In this document: positions 1 to 10,860 of the stretch, one piece after another
Layout of the letters: every line of letters starts with the position of its first letter
Numbering within the stretch: the first letter of the stretch is position 1
NCBI GenBank assembly: GCA_031763025.1
Contig: JASSKH010000031.1
Span: 558,001 to 622,000, forward strand
DNA from: Macrocystis pyrifera
Lineage: Eukaryota; Sar; Phaeophyceae; Laminariales; Laminariaceae
Length of the DNA stretch: 64,000 nucleotides
Reading direction: 5' to 3'
Notes under the pieces: generated by a model
What the model was told of the DNA's origin: nothing
Databases searched by the model: none
What the model saw: the letters and a program-made list of their open reading frames with translations, nothing else
Translations under genes and position numbers: made by a program

Positions 1-171
1 GAACACTTAACTAAGTAAAAAGAGCAATAATGAGTGGGCCAAAATACGCTCGTCACCCACCCACTATGTAGTACGTCTTTCATAAGGATAAGAAGGGAAA
101 AAAAAAATCAAAATACATACCGAACGGCCGCAGCAGTTGGCGGTACGAGTAGCAAAGAAAAGTCCAACCTT

Positions 172-897
172 TTAGTCGACCTGGTAGCTTGCTACCCTAT
201 CTGCGGTCTCTCTGCTACTCTCTTCTACCGCGGTTTCCCTTCTACTCCTCCTGTTCCCCCCCCCCCCTGCCCCCATACACTTGTACGGTATTCCTTCTAC
301 CCCTCCTGCTGTTACCCCTCCCCCCATTCCCTCTAACACAAAACCTGCAGCGGATGCACGGCGCTGTCTACTCAGCTTTGCCTCAGCCTCGAGCCACCTG
401 CCCATGAACTGTTCAGCTGCTTCGAGGATTCCCCGGTACCACTTTCCCGTCTGTTTTGCTGCAGTGGGCCACAGTGCGGTCCCAACTCCAAAGACTAGGG
501 GGGAGTCTTCCGTTGATCCCTCGGTGGCTTTGAACACTCTAAGGTCCTCTGCAATGGCCCTAGGCCAAGTCCGCCTGGTTTCGGGCTCCCCCCACCAGCG
601 ATCGTCTCGAACATCAACCGACTGGGCAATCGCCCCTCGTGTTGCCGTACCAGAGCCCCCGCAAAGAAGAGTCGCCGTTTACGGATGGTCGCTTCGATAC
701 TTTCGCATCGTGTTATCCTGAGCGCCTTCGCATATACGAGAGGATGGTGTGGTCGGTGGGTAGTCGGCGCTGGAAGCCAGTGACTCCCAGAAGGACTTCG
801 TGGTGGGCTGATCGAAGCTTTTGGCGAAGTGGTCCGCATTGAGGGTCCACGTCACGCAACCGTACAGCAAGGTCTCAATCACCTCGGCTTTCAGCAT
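172..897 (-). pseudogene. LINE-type retrotransposon, C-terminal reverse-transcriptase ORF fragment
   Basis: Minus-strand reading gives the end of a non-LTR retrotransposon polyprotein spread over three frames. The first part (897-680) contains LKAEVIETLLYGCVTWTL, typical of the region after the RT domain in LINEs. The second (about 740-500) has RCESIEATIRKRRLFFAGA and GRLPSRLMF. The third (537-330) has SPLVFGVGTALWPTAAK and GKWYRGILEAAEQFM. No single frame is open across all three, so it has at least two frameshifts and no catalytic RT core. The element is 5'-truncated, as is common for LINE copies. The assignment rests on recognised family phrases, not on a search. Confidence 0.7.
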
Positions 898-1499
898 CCG
901 GATGTATTCATCTTCTTGTGATCACCCCCAGTCAGTATGGAATGGATGCATGGTGTATCGTGACGAGCAATGTCGGTCCCACAGTAGGGATGTACCTGAC
1001 GTTCCTGAGTCCCTCACATTAGGAACTCAATATCTCACCCGATACAGTACTTGGAAGAAATTCGTTCGGGCCATCCGACCGGCACTTGTATGCGCTAGTC
1101 CTAAAACGAATATACGAGTATTTTTTTTCATCATAACTGGTAGTTCCTCACTTAACCCTTTTAGAACTGCAGTCCCATTTTGGGGACAAACCACTCTAAT
1201 TTCAAGTATTTTGTCCCCAAAACGGGACTGCGGTACTAAACTCAATTACGTAGCCAGGAACCTTTCGCCTATAAAGTGCAACGCATTGTGTCTCAACAAG
1301 GCAGTGGGCATCATGGGTGTTAAGTGTATTGATTGCATTGTCGGCTGTGCTGTTGTGGTTGGTACTCTGTTATTAATATTATTATTAATAATAGTGATTC
1401 CTTGGGATAGATGGGGTGGTAGTAATAGTAAGATAGATGTGATTATACCCTAGACAATAGAAAGGAAATAGAACATTGCCGCTAGAAAAATAGCCCCGA
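898..1499. other. non-coding stretch with one MITE and a tiny membrane ORF
   Basis: No recognisable gene. It holds the fold-back element at 1160-1240 and, at 1313-1453 (+), a 46-codon ORF whose product would be a single hydrophobic helix (GTLLLILLLIIVIPW) after a Cys-rich start. The helix is encoded by a TTA/ATT-rich repeat tract, so a chance ORF is the default reading. Confidence 0.4.
1160..1240. repeat. MITE-like fold-back element (CTGCAGTCCC family)
   Basis: About 81 bp with near-perfect ~31-bp inverted arms. The left arm begins TTTAGAACTGCAGTCCCATT and the right arm is its complement, ending ACGGGACTGCGGTACTAAA. The loop is about 18 bp. Related but decayed sequences occur at 5833-5912, 7668-7700 and 8525-8545, so this is a dispersed family. 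Confidence 0.65.
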
Positions 1500-2100
1500 A
1501 AAAGCGTGTATCAATGGATATTGTTAACCACACACAATAAACTGGCAACGCTGGCTAACGAGAGATAACGTGAACCACAATAGGCTGGCAACACTGTCTA
1601 TCGATAGACACAATGGACGGGCAACGCTGTATTTCGATAGATGTTACCGACAGTAGTAGACTGGGAACGCTGAATATCGATAGATATTGCCAGGGAACAA
1701 TATATTTTCGGCAATTGACACTATATGCCTTTGCCCTAACAATAGAGTCACAAGGTTGTCCATAGATGGCCATTTTCCCGAACAATAGATATGTTCGGGA
1801 AGCAACCGCGATATATATTGTTTGAGCGTTATGTAGACCAAAAACGTTTACCTATCGATAGCTAATGCTGCTAACAATATACACGCAATTGTATCCATCA
1901 ATAGCCATCTCGTCAGCCACAATAGACTGTTGGGCGTGTTTTCGCAATAGACTATTGCCTAAACCTGTGGTATATAGTATACTACTGTGGAAATATGCAT
2001 GTCGATGGCCATTCTTGACGACCGCCGAAGATTCTATTGCCGCCAACAATAGGTACGCGACTTGTGTCCAACAATAACCATCGCCACCCACAATAGATAG
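1500..2100. repeat. degenerate ~45-bp satellite, block 1
   Basis: Repeated but diverged units contain CAATAGACTGGCAACGCTG followed by a CTATCGATAGA-type palindrome (for example 1583-1612, 1610-1640, 1655-1690). The same vocabulary (CAATAGATTGTGGC, GGCAATGGCCATCGATAGAC) returns in block 2 at 3000-3420. No coding potential is seen. Confidence 0.6.
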
Positions 2101-2104
2101 TTGG

Positions 2105-2705
2105 CCGGGCTCCGAAAAACATGAAAATTGACTTACTTCATTTCAGTATAGGACAAAAAACTCGAGTGAAGAAACGGAAAGCTGAGGAATTTCTTGCAAA
2201 AAAAATGACCGGCACCCGAAAAATAAATCTGACTTCTTCGATTCAAGTATGGGACAAAAAACTCGAGTCAAGAAACGGAAAGCTGAGGACTTTTGTGTAA
2301 AAAAGTTGACCGGCACCGGAAAAATAAATCTGACGTAGTTGATTTCTGCATGGGAAAAACACTCGAGCTAAGACACGGAAAGCTGATGATTTTCTTGTCA
2401 AGTTGGTTTATTTTAATATCCAGATTATTTTGAAAGTGCAGTTAATATAAGATAATAACGTAAGGGTAATAAATCATTTTTTTTTTTTCCGAATACAAGA
2501 TCGACAATGAAGATGACTAACATCCAAAAAAACAATTCTTACTTACTTGGTTGCAGTATACGACAAGAAAACTCTGAGATGAGAAACGGAAAAAAAAAGC
2601 TGGGATTTTTCAGCATACAAAATTATAAGTAAGGTGGTTTCAGTTTAATGACACACGTTTTATTCAAAGTGGAGTTAATATAAGATAAAGTAAGGGTATT
2701 AAATA
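2105..2705. repeat. tandem repeat of ~101 bp inside a longer ~240-bp period
   Basis: Three adjacent units are marked by CTCGAG at 2161, 2262 and 2362 (spacings 101 and 100), each followed by an AAGAAACGGAAAGCTGA-like phrase. A fourth, diverged unit lies near 2560-2620. The A+T-rich phrase GTTAATATAAGATAA occurs at about 2440 and 2665, giving a second, longer period. Non-coding. Confidence 0.65.
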
Positions 2706-2999
2706 GCATCAAATTCTGAAACTACCCGCGAACACAAGTTTATGACAGCAGTTACCATTATCCTCTGGTGCGCGAGTTCCTATTAATATATACATATTTA
2801 TAAGATTTCTTCAAATGAGTGTGACAGCGTATGGTCTCCACAACGTGATGACGTCGGTTCACATTAATTACCACATACCTGGTGAATACATAAAGAACAT
2901 GACATATTTGGTAACTCGTTGTGTTCCAAAAGATCATCAAATATCATTCTCACCGGAAAGGCAATAATTCTCAATTAAGAAAATCAGGTACGTACGCGA

Positions 3000-3420
3000 T
3001 TGTGTCCAACAGTAGTATAATAACCATCGCCATCGACAATAGATTACTGGATGCGCTTCCAAAATAGACTACTGCCCCGCGTATATCGTGGGATGAGTGC
3101 AAAAAATATTCTCGACATGGATAGCTTGTACAGCAGTAGTCTATATACTGTAGCCGGCAATGGCCATCGATAGACATCTCGCACAATCTACTGTGGCCGG
3201 CAGTGGCCATAGATAGACTTGTCGCACAATCTGTTGTGGTCGGCAATGCCCGTCGATATACCTCTCGCACAATCTATTGTGGCCAGCAATGGCCATCTCG
3301 ATAGACATCTCTCACAATCTATTTTGTGGCAAGCAATGGCCATCGATGGACGCGGTGGACCACATCTATTATGTTCGACAATGTCTTTTGATCAACAGTA
3401 TCACCAGTCTAATGTCGCTG
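3000..3420. repeat. degenerate ~45-bp satellite, block 2
   Basis: At least five units of about 45 bp carry CTCGCACAATCTATTGTGGC then GGCAATGGCCATCGATAGAC with small changes (3150-3360). They are clearly related to block 1. The ORFs across this block are repeat artefacts. Confidence 0.7.
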
Positions 3421-4574
3421 ACAATATGCCGAGGGGTATAACAGTAGTAGGTGGGGAGAGAGGAGAGATCATGTTTTGTTTTCAATTTTTGTTTTTCATA
3501 ACAATGCCATCCTCGGAAATCCGGGGAACCGGGTTCGATGTCCCTGGTGACAGGGAAAAACGCATGGAGGCCCGAAACAAAAAAAAAAAAAGGTTCGAAA
3601 TGAAGAAGCAAGTTGGAGTAGTCGATTCAACTGCTGCTGCTGTCCTCGCCGTGTTTCCCACCTATTTCCACAGCTCGCTGCGGTCGTGTCGACCCCCTAA
3701 GACGCCTCGGCCGGCGCCTGGTGCATTCATTCTAAGACGAATCTAAGACGCGCCTCTCACTCGGAAAGTATTTCAAGACACGTGTTAGAAGATTGGGCCA
3801 CAACGTACGACTCTATTGCTGCTGTAGATCTACCCGTTATATGCCTGTATATGAGTACGCCTTTGCCCAACCCAAAGTTGTCGTGCTCTTCTTGTGGGCA
3901 TTCCCCCGTTCCCCTGCACGCTGCTGAGTTACCTGCCGTCATCGATGACCTGATTTGCGACGTACGACCTCAAACAACGAACATTGAGGGGTGGTAGAGC
4001 CAATATTTTTGAATCGTCCAATATTTTCAAGAATGTACAAGGATCTCCGACAGGATTACACGAACTCGGCACATGCGAAAAATCTCAAATCATTAGAGAA
4101 TTCTCATTATCACAACAAATCCGGACGTAGTACGCGTACAGGAGCTTTTTTTACTGACTACCCTGATACCATAGTTGGTTATATACCACTCTGTTCGGAT
4201 ATGTAAGGAATATTTATTCATTAATGGATATGTCAAGGCTTTATTACATTTACGGACACACTCACGTCGTACCCGTTCCGTGTTTCCTTGAATTGTCGGA
4301 GTTTTTGCGTGGGTTCCATTCTCAAATTCTTCCCTTATTGCAGCAGTATTACCGACGTGGGACCTGGTACACGCACAATCGATGTGCCTCCCACCCCCCA
4401 CCCCAACTCACTTTAACTTCTTACCCTCCTCTCCTCCTGCTCCTCCTCTTCCTCCTCCTCACGTTTGAGCGTACACCACACACCACAGCCGCCGCCGCAG
4501 CAGCAGCAACAACGACAACAGACAACATACAACAGCAACAGCGACAGCACAGGGAACTACTACTGCACAAGATA
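3421..4574. other. no gene recognised
   Basis: Mixed single-copy-looking sequence without a convincing ORF or exon. 4395-4460 is pyrimidine-rich (CTCCTCCTCTTCC type) and leads into a CAG/CAA-rich tract at 4490-4560, which could be the leader of the possible exon that follows. Confidence 0.4.
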
Positions 4575-4962
4575 ATGCCTGCAATGTTGCAAGACGCCGA
4601 CTCACCAAAGGATGCTACCCAGCTGCTGCTCCAGAGCCGCACGAGCACAGACGGCAACGTGTCGCCGAAACCTCGGTGGTGTAGGGGCCCTCCTGGGGCA
4701 GCAGGAAGCAATACGGACCGAGAACGAGAGCAGAAATGCGCCGCTCAAGACGCTTCGGACGCAGCCCCAGACCATCTCCCGTCGCCGCAGCAGATGCACG
4801 TCGGCCGCAAGTCCTACATGGCCTGGTCCTGGCTACTGGAAGATGAGGCAGAGCGAGAGCCGAGCCTTAGCAAGCCCGCTGATGTGACTACCTTGGAGAT
4901 GCCGGAGCTGAGTGTAGGTGAACAGGAGTTGCTTTGCCAGAGAGTGGCGCATCGGCTTGTAA
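4575..4962 (+). CDS. possible first coding exon, product unknown
   Basis: An open frame from ATG 4575 (MPAMLQDADSPKDATQ) runs about 130 codons to a possible splice donor, AAAG|GTCAGT, at 4963. The frame is only slightly longer (stop at 4979). The composition is that of a disordered, charged protein with a more ordered end (LSVGEQELLCQRVAHRLVK). Upstream is a CT-rich then CAG-rich leader. I found no partner exon downstream and recognise no domain. It could equally be a chance ORF in CAG-rich DNA. The start was chosen because it is the first ATG after the low-complexity tract. Confidence 0.3.
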
Positions 4963-4979
4963 AGGTCAGTTCAATATGA

Positions 4980-5283
4980 GATAACTGAGATAACTGAAAA
5001 ACACCCGTCGTTGAGATCGACCCTAAAATTACCCTTGTTTTGTATAAACAGTACGGCTGCTGTAATTGTTGATCAGCTTGATGACTGATGCACAGCACTC
5101 TGCTCCGGGACGGTACACGTGAGTATGAGTATTATTCCTACTGCCGCTGTAGTAACTCGTTCGTTCATGGCATGTCATACAGCAGTAGTACGAGTAGTGC
5201 AGCAAAGCAGCAGCAGTAAATAGTAGAGGAATAGCTGCAGGCGGTGGCGTCATGGTGGGGTCTTGTCATTGCATATATTAATA
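4980..5283. other. no gene recognised
   Basis: Non-coding. It contains several copies of the short phrase TACAGCAGTAGTA/GAGTAG that recurs across the window. Confidence 0.3.
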
Positions 5284-5388
5284 TTACGGGGGACCATAGT
5301 TAATAGGGCCAAATGTTGTTAGTAAAAATTCCTAAATATATATGTTCTTATTAATACCATAGGTCCTATTAACTATGGACCCCCGTAA
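5284..5388. mobile_element. MITE family 1, copy 1
   Basis: A 105-bp element with terminal inverted repeats: it begins TTACGGGGGACCATAGTTAA and ends with the complement, ...TTAACTATGGACCCCCGTAA. It is flanked by TA on both sides (5282-5283, 5389-5390), as for Tc1/mariner-related MITEs. Four more copies lie at 7421, 27598, 52695 and 53421. Confidence 0.85.
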
Positions 5389-6374
5389 TAGTACTTGCTG
5401 CTATAGATCGTCCGGGAAAGCCGGTCAGAAGTTTCGGGCAGAAGGTGTTCGATTGTTCATGATGATATTCCACGTCAACCATGCTCCATCCACCCGGAAT
5501 TCTTTACGGATGCCATGCGATGGGGTTTTGGTGTTTTACTAAAAACTACTGACTACGACTGCTGTAGTAGTGTTTGAAAGAAATGTTTTTTCATTCAAAT
5601 TGTCGTCTCTCTCTTTTACGGTTAGATTTTGAAGAACACACAGTGCTGCTACTGCTGTGCGCACTCCTACCACGTCAGATCATGATCGTGGATACGAGTA
5701 CGCTGCAGATTTTTGTCAAGTTTCTACATCCTATTATGAGATCAACGTATAGGAGTAGAATTATTGATCAGGCAATAGTACAAGGGGCGGTTACCGTAAA
5801 CCTCTTATTTCTACTACCGCTGTAGGTCTCCTGTTAGGACTGCAGTCTCGGTTTCTGGAAAATTGCTCAAATTCCAAGTAATTTGTCTCCCAAGCGGGAA
5901 AACTGAGGCTTGAAAAAGCTCGATTTAGTCTCCCATCCTCAATGCCTACTTATTATCAATATTATCTTGTTTCCGACGTATAGGATTGAGAGGCTGTTGA
6001 GCTGTGTTTCTTAACCCAGCCTTCTTATTTTTCGTGGGAATCTGAGCCTACGTTGTTATATTAACGAGATGTGCTATGTTGTATATAGCCCTGTCACCTC
6101 AGACCGTAAGACTTACATAGTGATATGGCCTAATACGCGTAGGCTACAGCAGCAGTATCACTGTTGTACTAATAATAGTAGATTCCATTCTTTTTGTTTG
6201 CGGGAGGAGAGTGTGTTGGCGCTACATGAAACCTCCGTAAAAACCGATCCCGAATCCCGAGTTTCATGCTATATTTTTTTCGTGTCGCTCTTTTTTGTGC
6301 GAGCCGATACTTACCTGGGGGTACAGTATAGTCCTGCCAATATGAAAGTGCCCAATAAGAACACAAACTTGATG
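5389..6374. other. no gene; one decayed MITE
   Basis: No convincing exon. 5833-5912 is a decayed relative of the element at 1160 (GTTAGGACTGCAGTC on one side, AGCGGGAAAACTGAGG on the other). Confidence 0.35.
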
Positions 6375-6484
6375 ATTTATGAAATACGTCAGCTGAATTT
6401 ATGAAATACTTCAGCTGAATTTATGAAATACGTCAGCTGAATTTATGAAATACGTCAGCTGAGTTTATGAAATACGTCAGCTGT
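6375..6484. repeat. 22-bp tandem repeat, five units
   Basis: Five adjacent copies of TTATGAAATACGTCAGCTGA plus two bases, nearly identical. The last unit forms the outer part of an inverted repeat whose partner is at 7571-7620, so the array sits on one end of a small element. Confidence 0.85.
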
Positions 6485-6540
6485 GAGTTCGACTGGTTAA
6501 ATAGTTGATAACTCAACTTCATAAATTAACACCAACTAAT

Positions 6541-6622
6541 GCTATCGCCCCTGGTGGCTTGGTAGGTGGTCCGCGTGCCTGTCAAGATCAGTTTCGTGGG
6601 TTCAAGTCTCACCGAGTGCATG
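6541..6622 (+). ncRNA. tRNA-like sequence, probable SINE head or tRNA relic
   Basis: It contains a polymerase III A-box-like TGGCTTGGTAGGTGG and a B-box-like GGGTTCAAGTCTCACC. The latter folds as a T-arm (GTGGG/CTCAC stem with a TTCAAGT loop). Acceptor-like bases GCTATCG and CGAGTGC pair in five of seven positions. Spacing and the anticodon arm are not those of a functional tRNA. Confidence 0.4.
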
Positions 6623-7420
6623 CTCATAGGGACTTTCTTGCATAAAAAATTGATAAGCGGAAAGCGCGAATAGAAAGCGTGAGTTGGCTACATTCGATGA
6701 AAATCGACGAGCAGTGGGAATGCTGAACCCTATCCGCGACAAAAAATAAAGGCACGTACCGGGGGGGAGAAGGGACGACACCTGTGACCACGGCTTGTCC
6801 AGAAGATCGTCCGAGGGTAAAACCTCCTACGAATGGGCTGGAAAGTAAAAGTGATGAAGAAAAAAAAAAATATATATATATATGCCTATGCTTACAAGTT
6901 TGTTAGAAGATGGCGCCCCAGTAAGAATATCAGGCTTGCCCAGATTAGGTGTTTCTTGTTGGCGGGCCCACACTGCTATAGATCGCTAACCCTGTTACCA
7001 CTGTCCCTCAGTACTATGACGTTTTATGCTAAGTGAATGTGAATGATACTATTTTAACGACGGTCCCTATTTTGAGGTATAATACAGAGTGGTGCTTGTG
7101 TGTTGCTTGTGGTCGTGCCATGGACGAGGTGCAATGCCAAGCAGCAAGAGAAGAGTACTTTTGCAGTACTGGTCGCTTAGCTAGAGTGTTTGCGTTTGTT
7201 CGTGTTACTGCTATATACTGCTGTACGCACATATATATGTCAATATGTCAATGTACGGAGGCGTTCTGTCACTATTCGTGAAACTCTCCCGAAGCTAAAA
7301 AATCATGTTTGTTAAATTCCACATATTAGGAAAAAAAATCAGGAAAATCTCGAAGCTTGAAAAATTGCGCAAAAAAAACATGGAAATTATGGGGAAAAGA
7401 AACTCTCCGATATTTTAATA

Positions 7421-7520
7421 TCATGGGGGGCCATAGTTAAGAGGACCTACGGAACACACAAAAACCTACCGGTATATATTTACCTATTTTTACTAACACA
7501 ATTTTGTCCTATTACTATCG
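7421..7520. mobile_element. MITE family 1, copy 2 (decayed)
   Basis: Begins TCATGGGGGGCCATAGTTAA, with internal AACCTACCGGTATATATTTA as in copy 3. The right end is lost after TTTTGTCCTATTA. Confidence 0.65.
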
Positions 7521-7620
7521 TTGTCAGGGTAAAAATGGAATATAGACGAGGCGTATTACGCAGCTTGCAAAGTTGAGTATCAACTATTTAATCAGTCGAA
7601 CTCACAGCTGACGTATTTCA

Positions 7621-8769
7621 AAATTTGTAAAATATGTTAATGGTTTTCAGCGCAAGTACGTCAGGTACAGCCTTTCAGGACTGCAGTCCCGCTATTAGGA
7701 CAAAGCGCTTGGGATAAGAGTATATAGTTTGTCCATCAAATCCATCAAAGGCAACCAACTGCAGTAAGTAGGAAAAAGGTTAAAACTGAACTGATCGGCC
7801 GTCATTGCGAAATCTGTGCCTGCTCCGCCAGGTTGGGCGCACATCTTCGGACGTTTCGGCGTTAGTTCAGGAGTACCTTCGGTTCATGTTCCTTCTTGAA
7901 AGATTGGAGGGAATGCTCACGCTGGACCCCTCCCCGCTGGTGGACGTCGTGTGGCGGGCACACATCGGGTTGGATAGGTGAGCTGCTTCCTCGAGGGTAG
8001 GCAAATGTACTGCACTGGACAACACGACCCCCCCGGAAGGATAGGTATAGTCTTGGATGTCTATGAAGCCATCCCTGGTATATTTTGGACACGTTGGCGA
8101 TGCTTCGACAACATGGGTTGAGTTACAATGCAGTGGAACCCTAGCCGTAGTAAAGACGCCCGACCGTACGGGAAGTCCATCCTCATGACGATTCACTTGC
8201 GTGGGTGAGGAGCGCTGTACGTACGTGCGGTTTGCTTTTAATAATATATTCGGCAGGTTTGATATTTAGCCCTACTGCTTATAGCCTTGTCCTGGGCCCC
8301 AACCGCCTCGACATGTACCCGGAATGAATATGAAAACATCTCTATGCGGATTTACCGTGTCTTATCTTGAACGTTTCCTCGAGGATAAAGCGATTCGTTT
8401 TACCATCATAACGTAGTGCTATTATATTAACCATGGGATACCGGCGCGGACATCTCTATTAATAGGATTGAAGATTCGGCACGAACGCTGGTTGTGCTGG
8501 ATGTCAACGGTTCTAGGTGGTTTTTTCTCCCAAACGGGACTGCACTCATAAAGTGGTTACAATGTGACCATACACACATTAATGCACACCTGTCGCATTG
8601 TGTCGAAGACTGTAGCACTCGAGCCGTACAACAATGCGTCCCCTCAGCACGCCTCCGACATTTTCCTCAGTCGATTCTTTGGGCCCGTCCTCTACTACTG
8701 CTTTAGCTGAAAAATCATTGCTTCAGCACACTAATGGAAACTCTGCTCTTGTCGCTTTAGACATCACGC
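7621..8769. other. no gene recognised
   Basis: Fragments of the CTGCAGTCCC MITE family lie at 7668-7700 and 8525-8545. Minus-strand ORFs at 7862-8196 overlap each other in two frames and match nothing I know. Confidence 0.3.
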
Positions 8770-9381
8770 GTGTTGGTTTTACTGAAGTATTTTGCTTGCA
8801 CTTGTTTTGGCCGCTCTTCTCTCGAAATACACCTTTTTGGAACCGGTATATTGCTGTTGTCATTTCCTGCTCCTGAGAAGCAAGATACTCTCGCCACACC
8901 GATTTTTACTGAGGCCTTGAGGTCGCCGACTGTGTTGAGTGTGGTGTCTGTCGTGTTGTCTGTCGAGGCGGCATACATAGCAGTTCGTGTTGTGTCTGTC
9001 CCCCTAAGCCCGCCCTTCGCCCTGCGACACACTGCTGGGACCATTGACCATGAAGGCGCTTTTTGTTTCAAGAGTTTCAACAATCGCATACACGTCGTCT
9101 CGGCCTCTGCTCCCCCTCTCGTCCTCAGGTACTACACCTCCTTTTGCGGGCGCACGTTCGGGCAAGGATTTGAGCTGAAACACAGGGAGATTGATGCGTC
9201 GCAGCCTGTCTTGTACAAAAACACGATTTGTGCGTACGAGCACTTCTTTGGGACTCCTCTACCGGCCAATTTGTGGCCGGGGTCACCCTATCGCGTTAAT
9301 GGGGAGGAGGGACCGTTTGGGCGTCGCTTAGCTTTCGTTCGCCTTCCTGGGGAAAAATACGATTTCGTCAAGGAATGCTGA
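8770..9381 (+). CDS. hypothetical ORF, 203 residues, unrecognised
   Basis: The longest plus-strand frame of this region, with stop TGA at 9379-9381. The second half has ordinary globular composition (RYYTSFCGRTFGQGF, PANLWPGSPYRVNGEEGPFG) and no repeats. I recognise no family and see no neighbouring exon or signal. The opposite strand is also open over part of it, which weakens the case. It may be a relic of a mobile element. Confidence 0.2.
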   Translation: MLVLLKYFACTCFGRSSLEIHLFGTGILLLSFPAPEKQDTLATPIFTEALRSPTVLSVVSVVLSVEAAYIAVRVVSVPLSPPFALRHTAGTIDHEGAFCFKSFNNRIHVVSASAPPLVLRYYTSFCGRTFGQGFELKHREIDASQPVLYKNTICAYEHFFGTPLPANLWPGSPYRVNGEEGPFGRRLAFVRLPGEKYDFVKEC

Positions 9382-9864
9382 CTGAAATTCTCCTTTGAAT
9401 ATTTTCAAACCGTAGGCCGTAGGATGCCTTGCCTGCCTTGCCTTGGCGTTTACGGTTTTTTTCTGGTGCAAATGATGGGTTGAAGTGATTGTGTGATGGA
9501 GTGTGAGGTTTGTTTTTGTAGATTGTTTTTGGTGTGGATGCGCTTTATCACCGCCTGTCACTTTAGCTTAGTCGGCGTGTCATTCTTCTGCGATAGGCAG
9601 ATCTGGTTAATATCCAATGATTTTACTCTTTGTCGTCATCACGATATTTGGTCGATTTACCGCTGCTTACTGCTCAACCCAAACCTGTGCACATGTTTGC
9701 CTGATGCCGTACACATATTTCGTGTACTCCTGGGCATGTCCTGTGACTACAACTGGAATAGATTACTTAAACGTATCATTGAGCCCACGGCTATTTGTTT
9801 GCAACACGTGCTGGTTTTGCGTTTACTGCCACGTGTGCCGACTGCGGTCTGTGGAGGTTAACGC
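9382..9864. other. no gene recognised
   Basis: Low-level repeat CCTTGCCTGCCTTGCCTTGG at 9427. No exon-like structure. Confidence 0.3.
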
Positions 9865-10860
9865 TGCAGTAGTCAGCAGGCGACGAGGGAGGATGGATTA
9901 TGCTGCACTTCGTGGTTTTTGGCTAGCGGGTACCCATTAAGGTCACTGAAGAGTATTTGCAGAATATCGTTCCGGTTCAATGGGTTGAATTTGTGTCATA
10001 ACCAGACAGACTGGATGAGACCGGTGTGCTATAATAGGGAGGGTAAGACCGGTTTGCTAGGGAATGTTGCGTTTACTTACATTTTCATGCATGAACGCAC
10101 ACATTTACATGTAATATTTCTGGTGTATGTTGAATTGCTGGCTGATTCTGGCTCTATAATGTTGAGGTGCGTGGTTAATGACTAGCTTTTGTACCCCTTT
10201 AGGTGACTGAAAAGTATTCGCAGCGTATCGTTCAGGTTCGATGGGTAGAACTTACGTGCTAGATAGTACCGGTTCGCTAGGGAGGGTTGCGTTCGGTTCA
10301 AAAGCACACATTATTTACTTGCTGCCCCGACTGGCGGATGAGGATGAGGCGAAGACATATAGCTTGTAATATTTCTGCTGTATGTTACCAGACTCCTGGC
10401 TGGTTCTGGCTCTAATGTTGAGGTTCGATGGTATGTGGTATGTTGTGGGGTCAGGAGGCGACGAGAGAGTATTTTGCTGCACCTCTCCCGGAGTGCGTGG
10501 TTATTGGCTACAAGGTAGCTGATACCCATACGTCACTGAAAAGTATTTGCAGATGATCGTTCTGGTTCAATGGGTTGAACGTTTGTGGATAACGAGACTG
10601 GGGATAAGACCGGTGGGCTTGGAGGGGTTGAGTTTGGTTCAAGCGTATTTTTTCATCCATGGAAGTGCACACTTACATGCTGCCGGGCCGGCGGATGAAG
10701 ATGACGTGAAGGCAAGTAGTAGTAACTGAACTATTAATTCTGGTGTATGTTTTCGGATTGCTGGCTGATTCTGGCTCTATTGTTGAAGTTGAATGCCATG
10801 TGTGGTATTATTGTTGTGTGTTCTGGGTTGTGAGGCCTTATGGCTGAGTGTTGAAGTGCG
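9865..10860. repeat. ~300-bp tandem repeat, three diverged units
   Basis: The phrase GTCACTGAAAAGTATTTGCAG followed by ATCGTTC(T/C)GGTTCAATGGG starts units at about 9939, 10202 and 10531. Each unit then has GACCGGT(G/T), a GGTTCAA phrase, and ends with a GCTGGCTGATTCTGGCTCTA phrase. A leading CAGGAGGCGACGAG segment is shared at 9877 and 10452. Divergence and indels argue for an old duplication. No conserved reading frame is seen. Confidence 0.65.

Larger units (their letters stand above)
6466..7620. mobile_element. ~1.15-kb inverted-repeat element (non-autonomous)
   Basis: The left end 6466-6521 (TACGTCAGCTGTGAGTTCGA, then CTGGTTAAATAGTTGATAAC) is repeated in inverted orientation at 7571-7620, about 48 of 50 bases. 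The inside has no transposase ORF. It contains a tRNA-like segment just inside the left end and a MITE family 1 copy near the right end. I infer a non-autonomous DNA element. The exact ends and target duplication are not clear because of the tandem repeat on the left. Confidence 0.55.
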
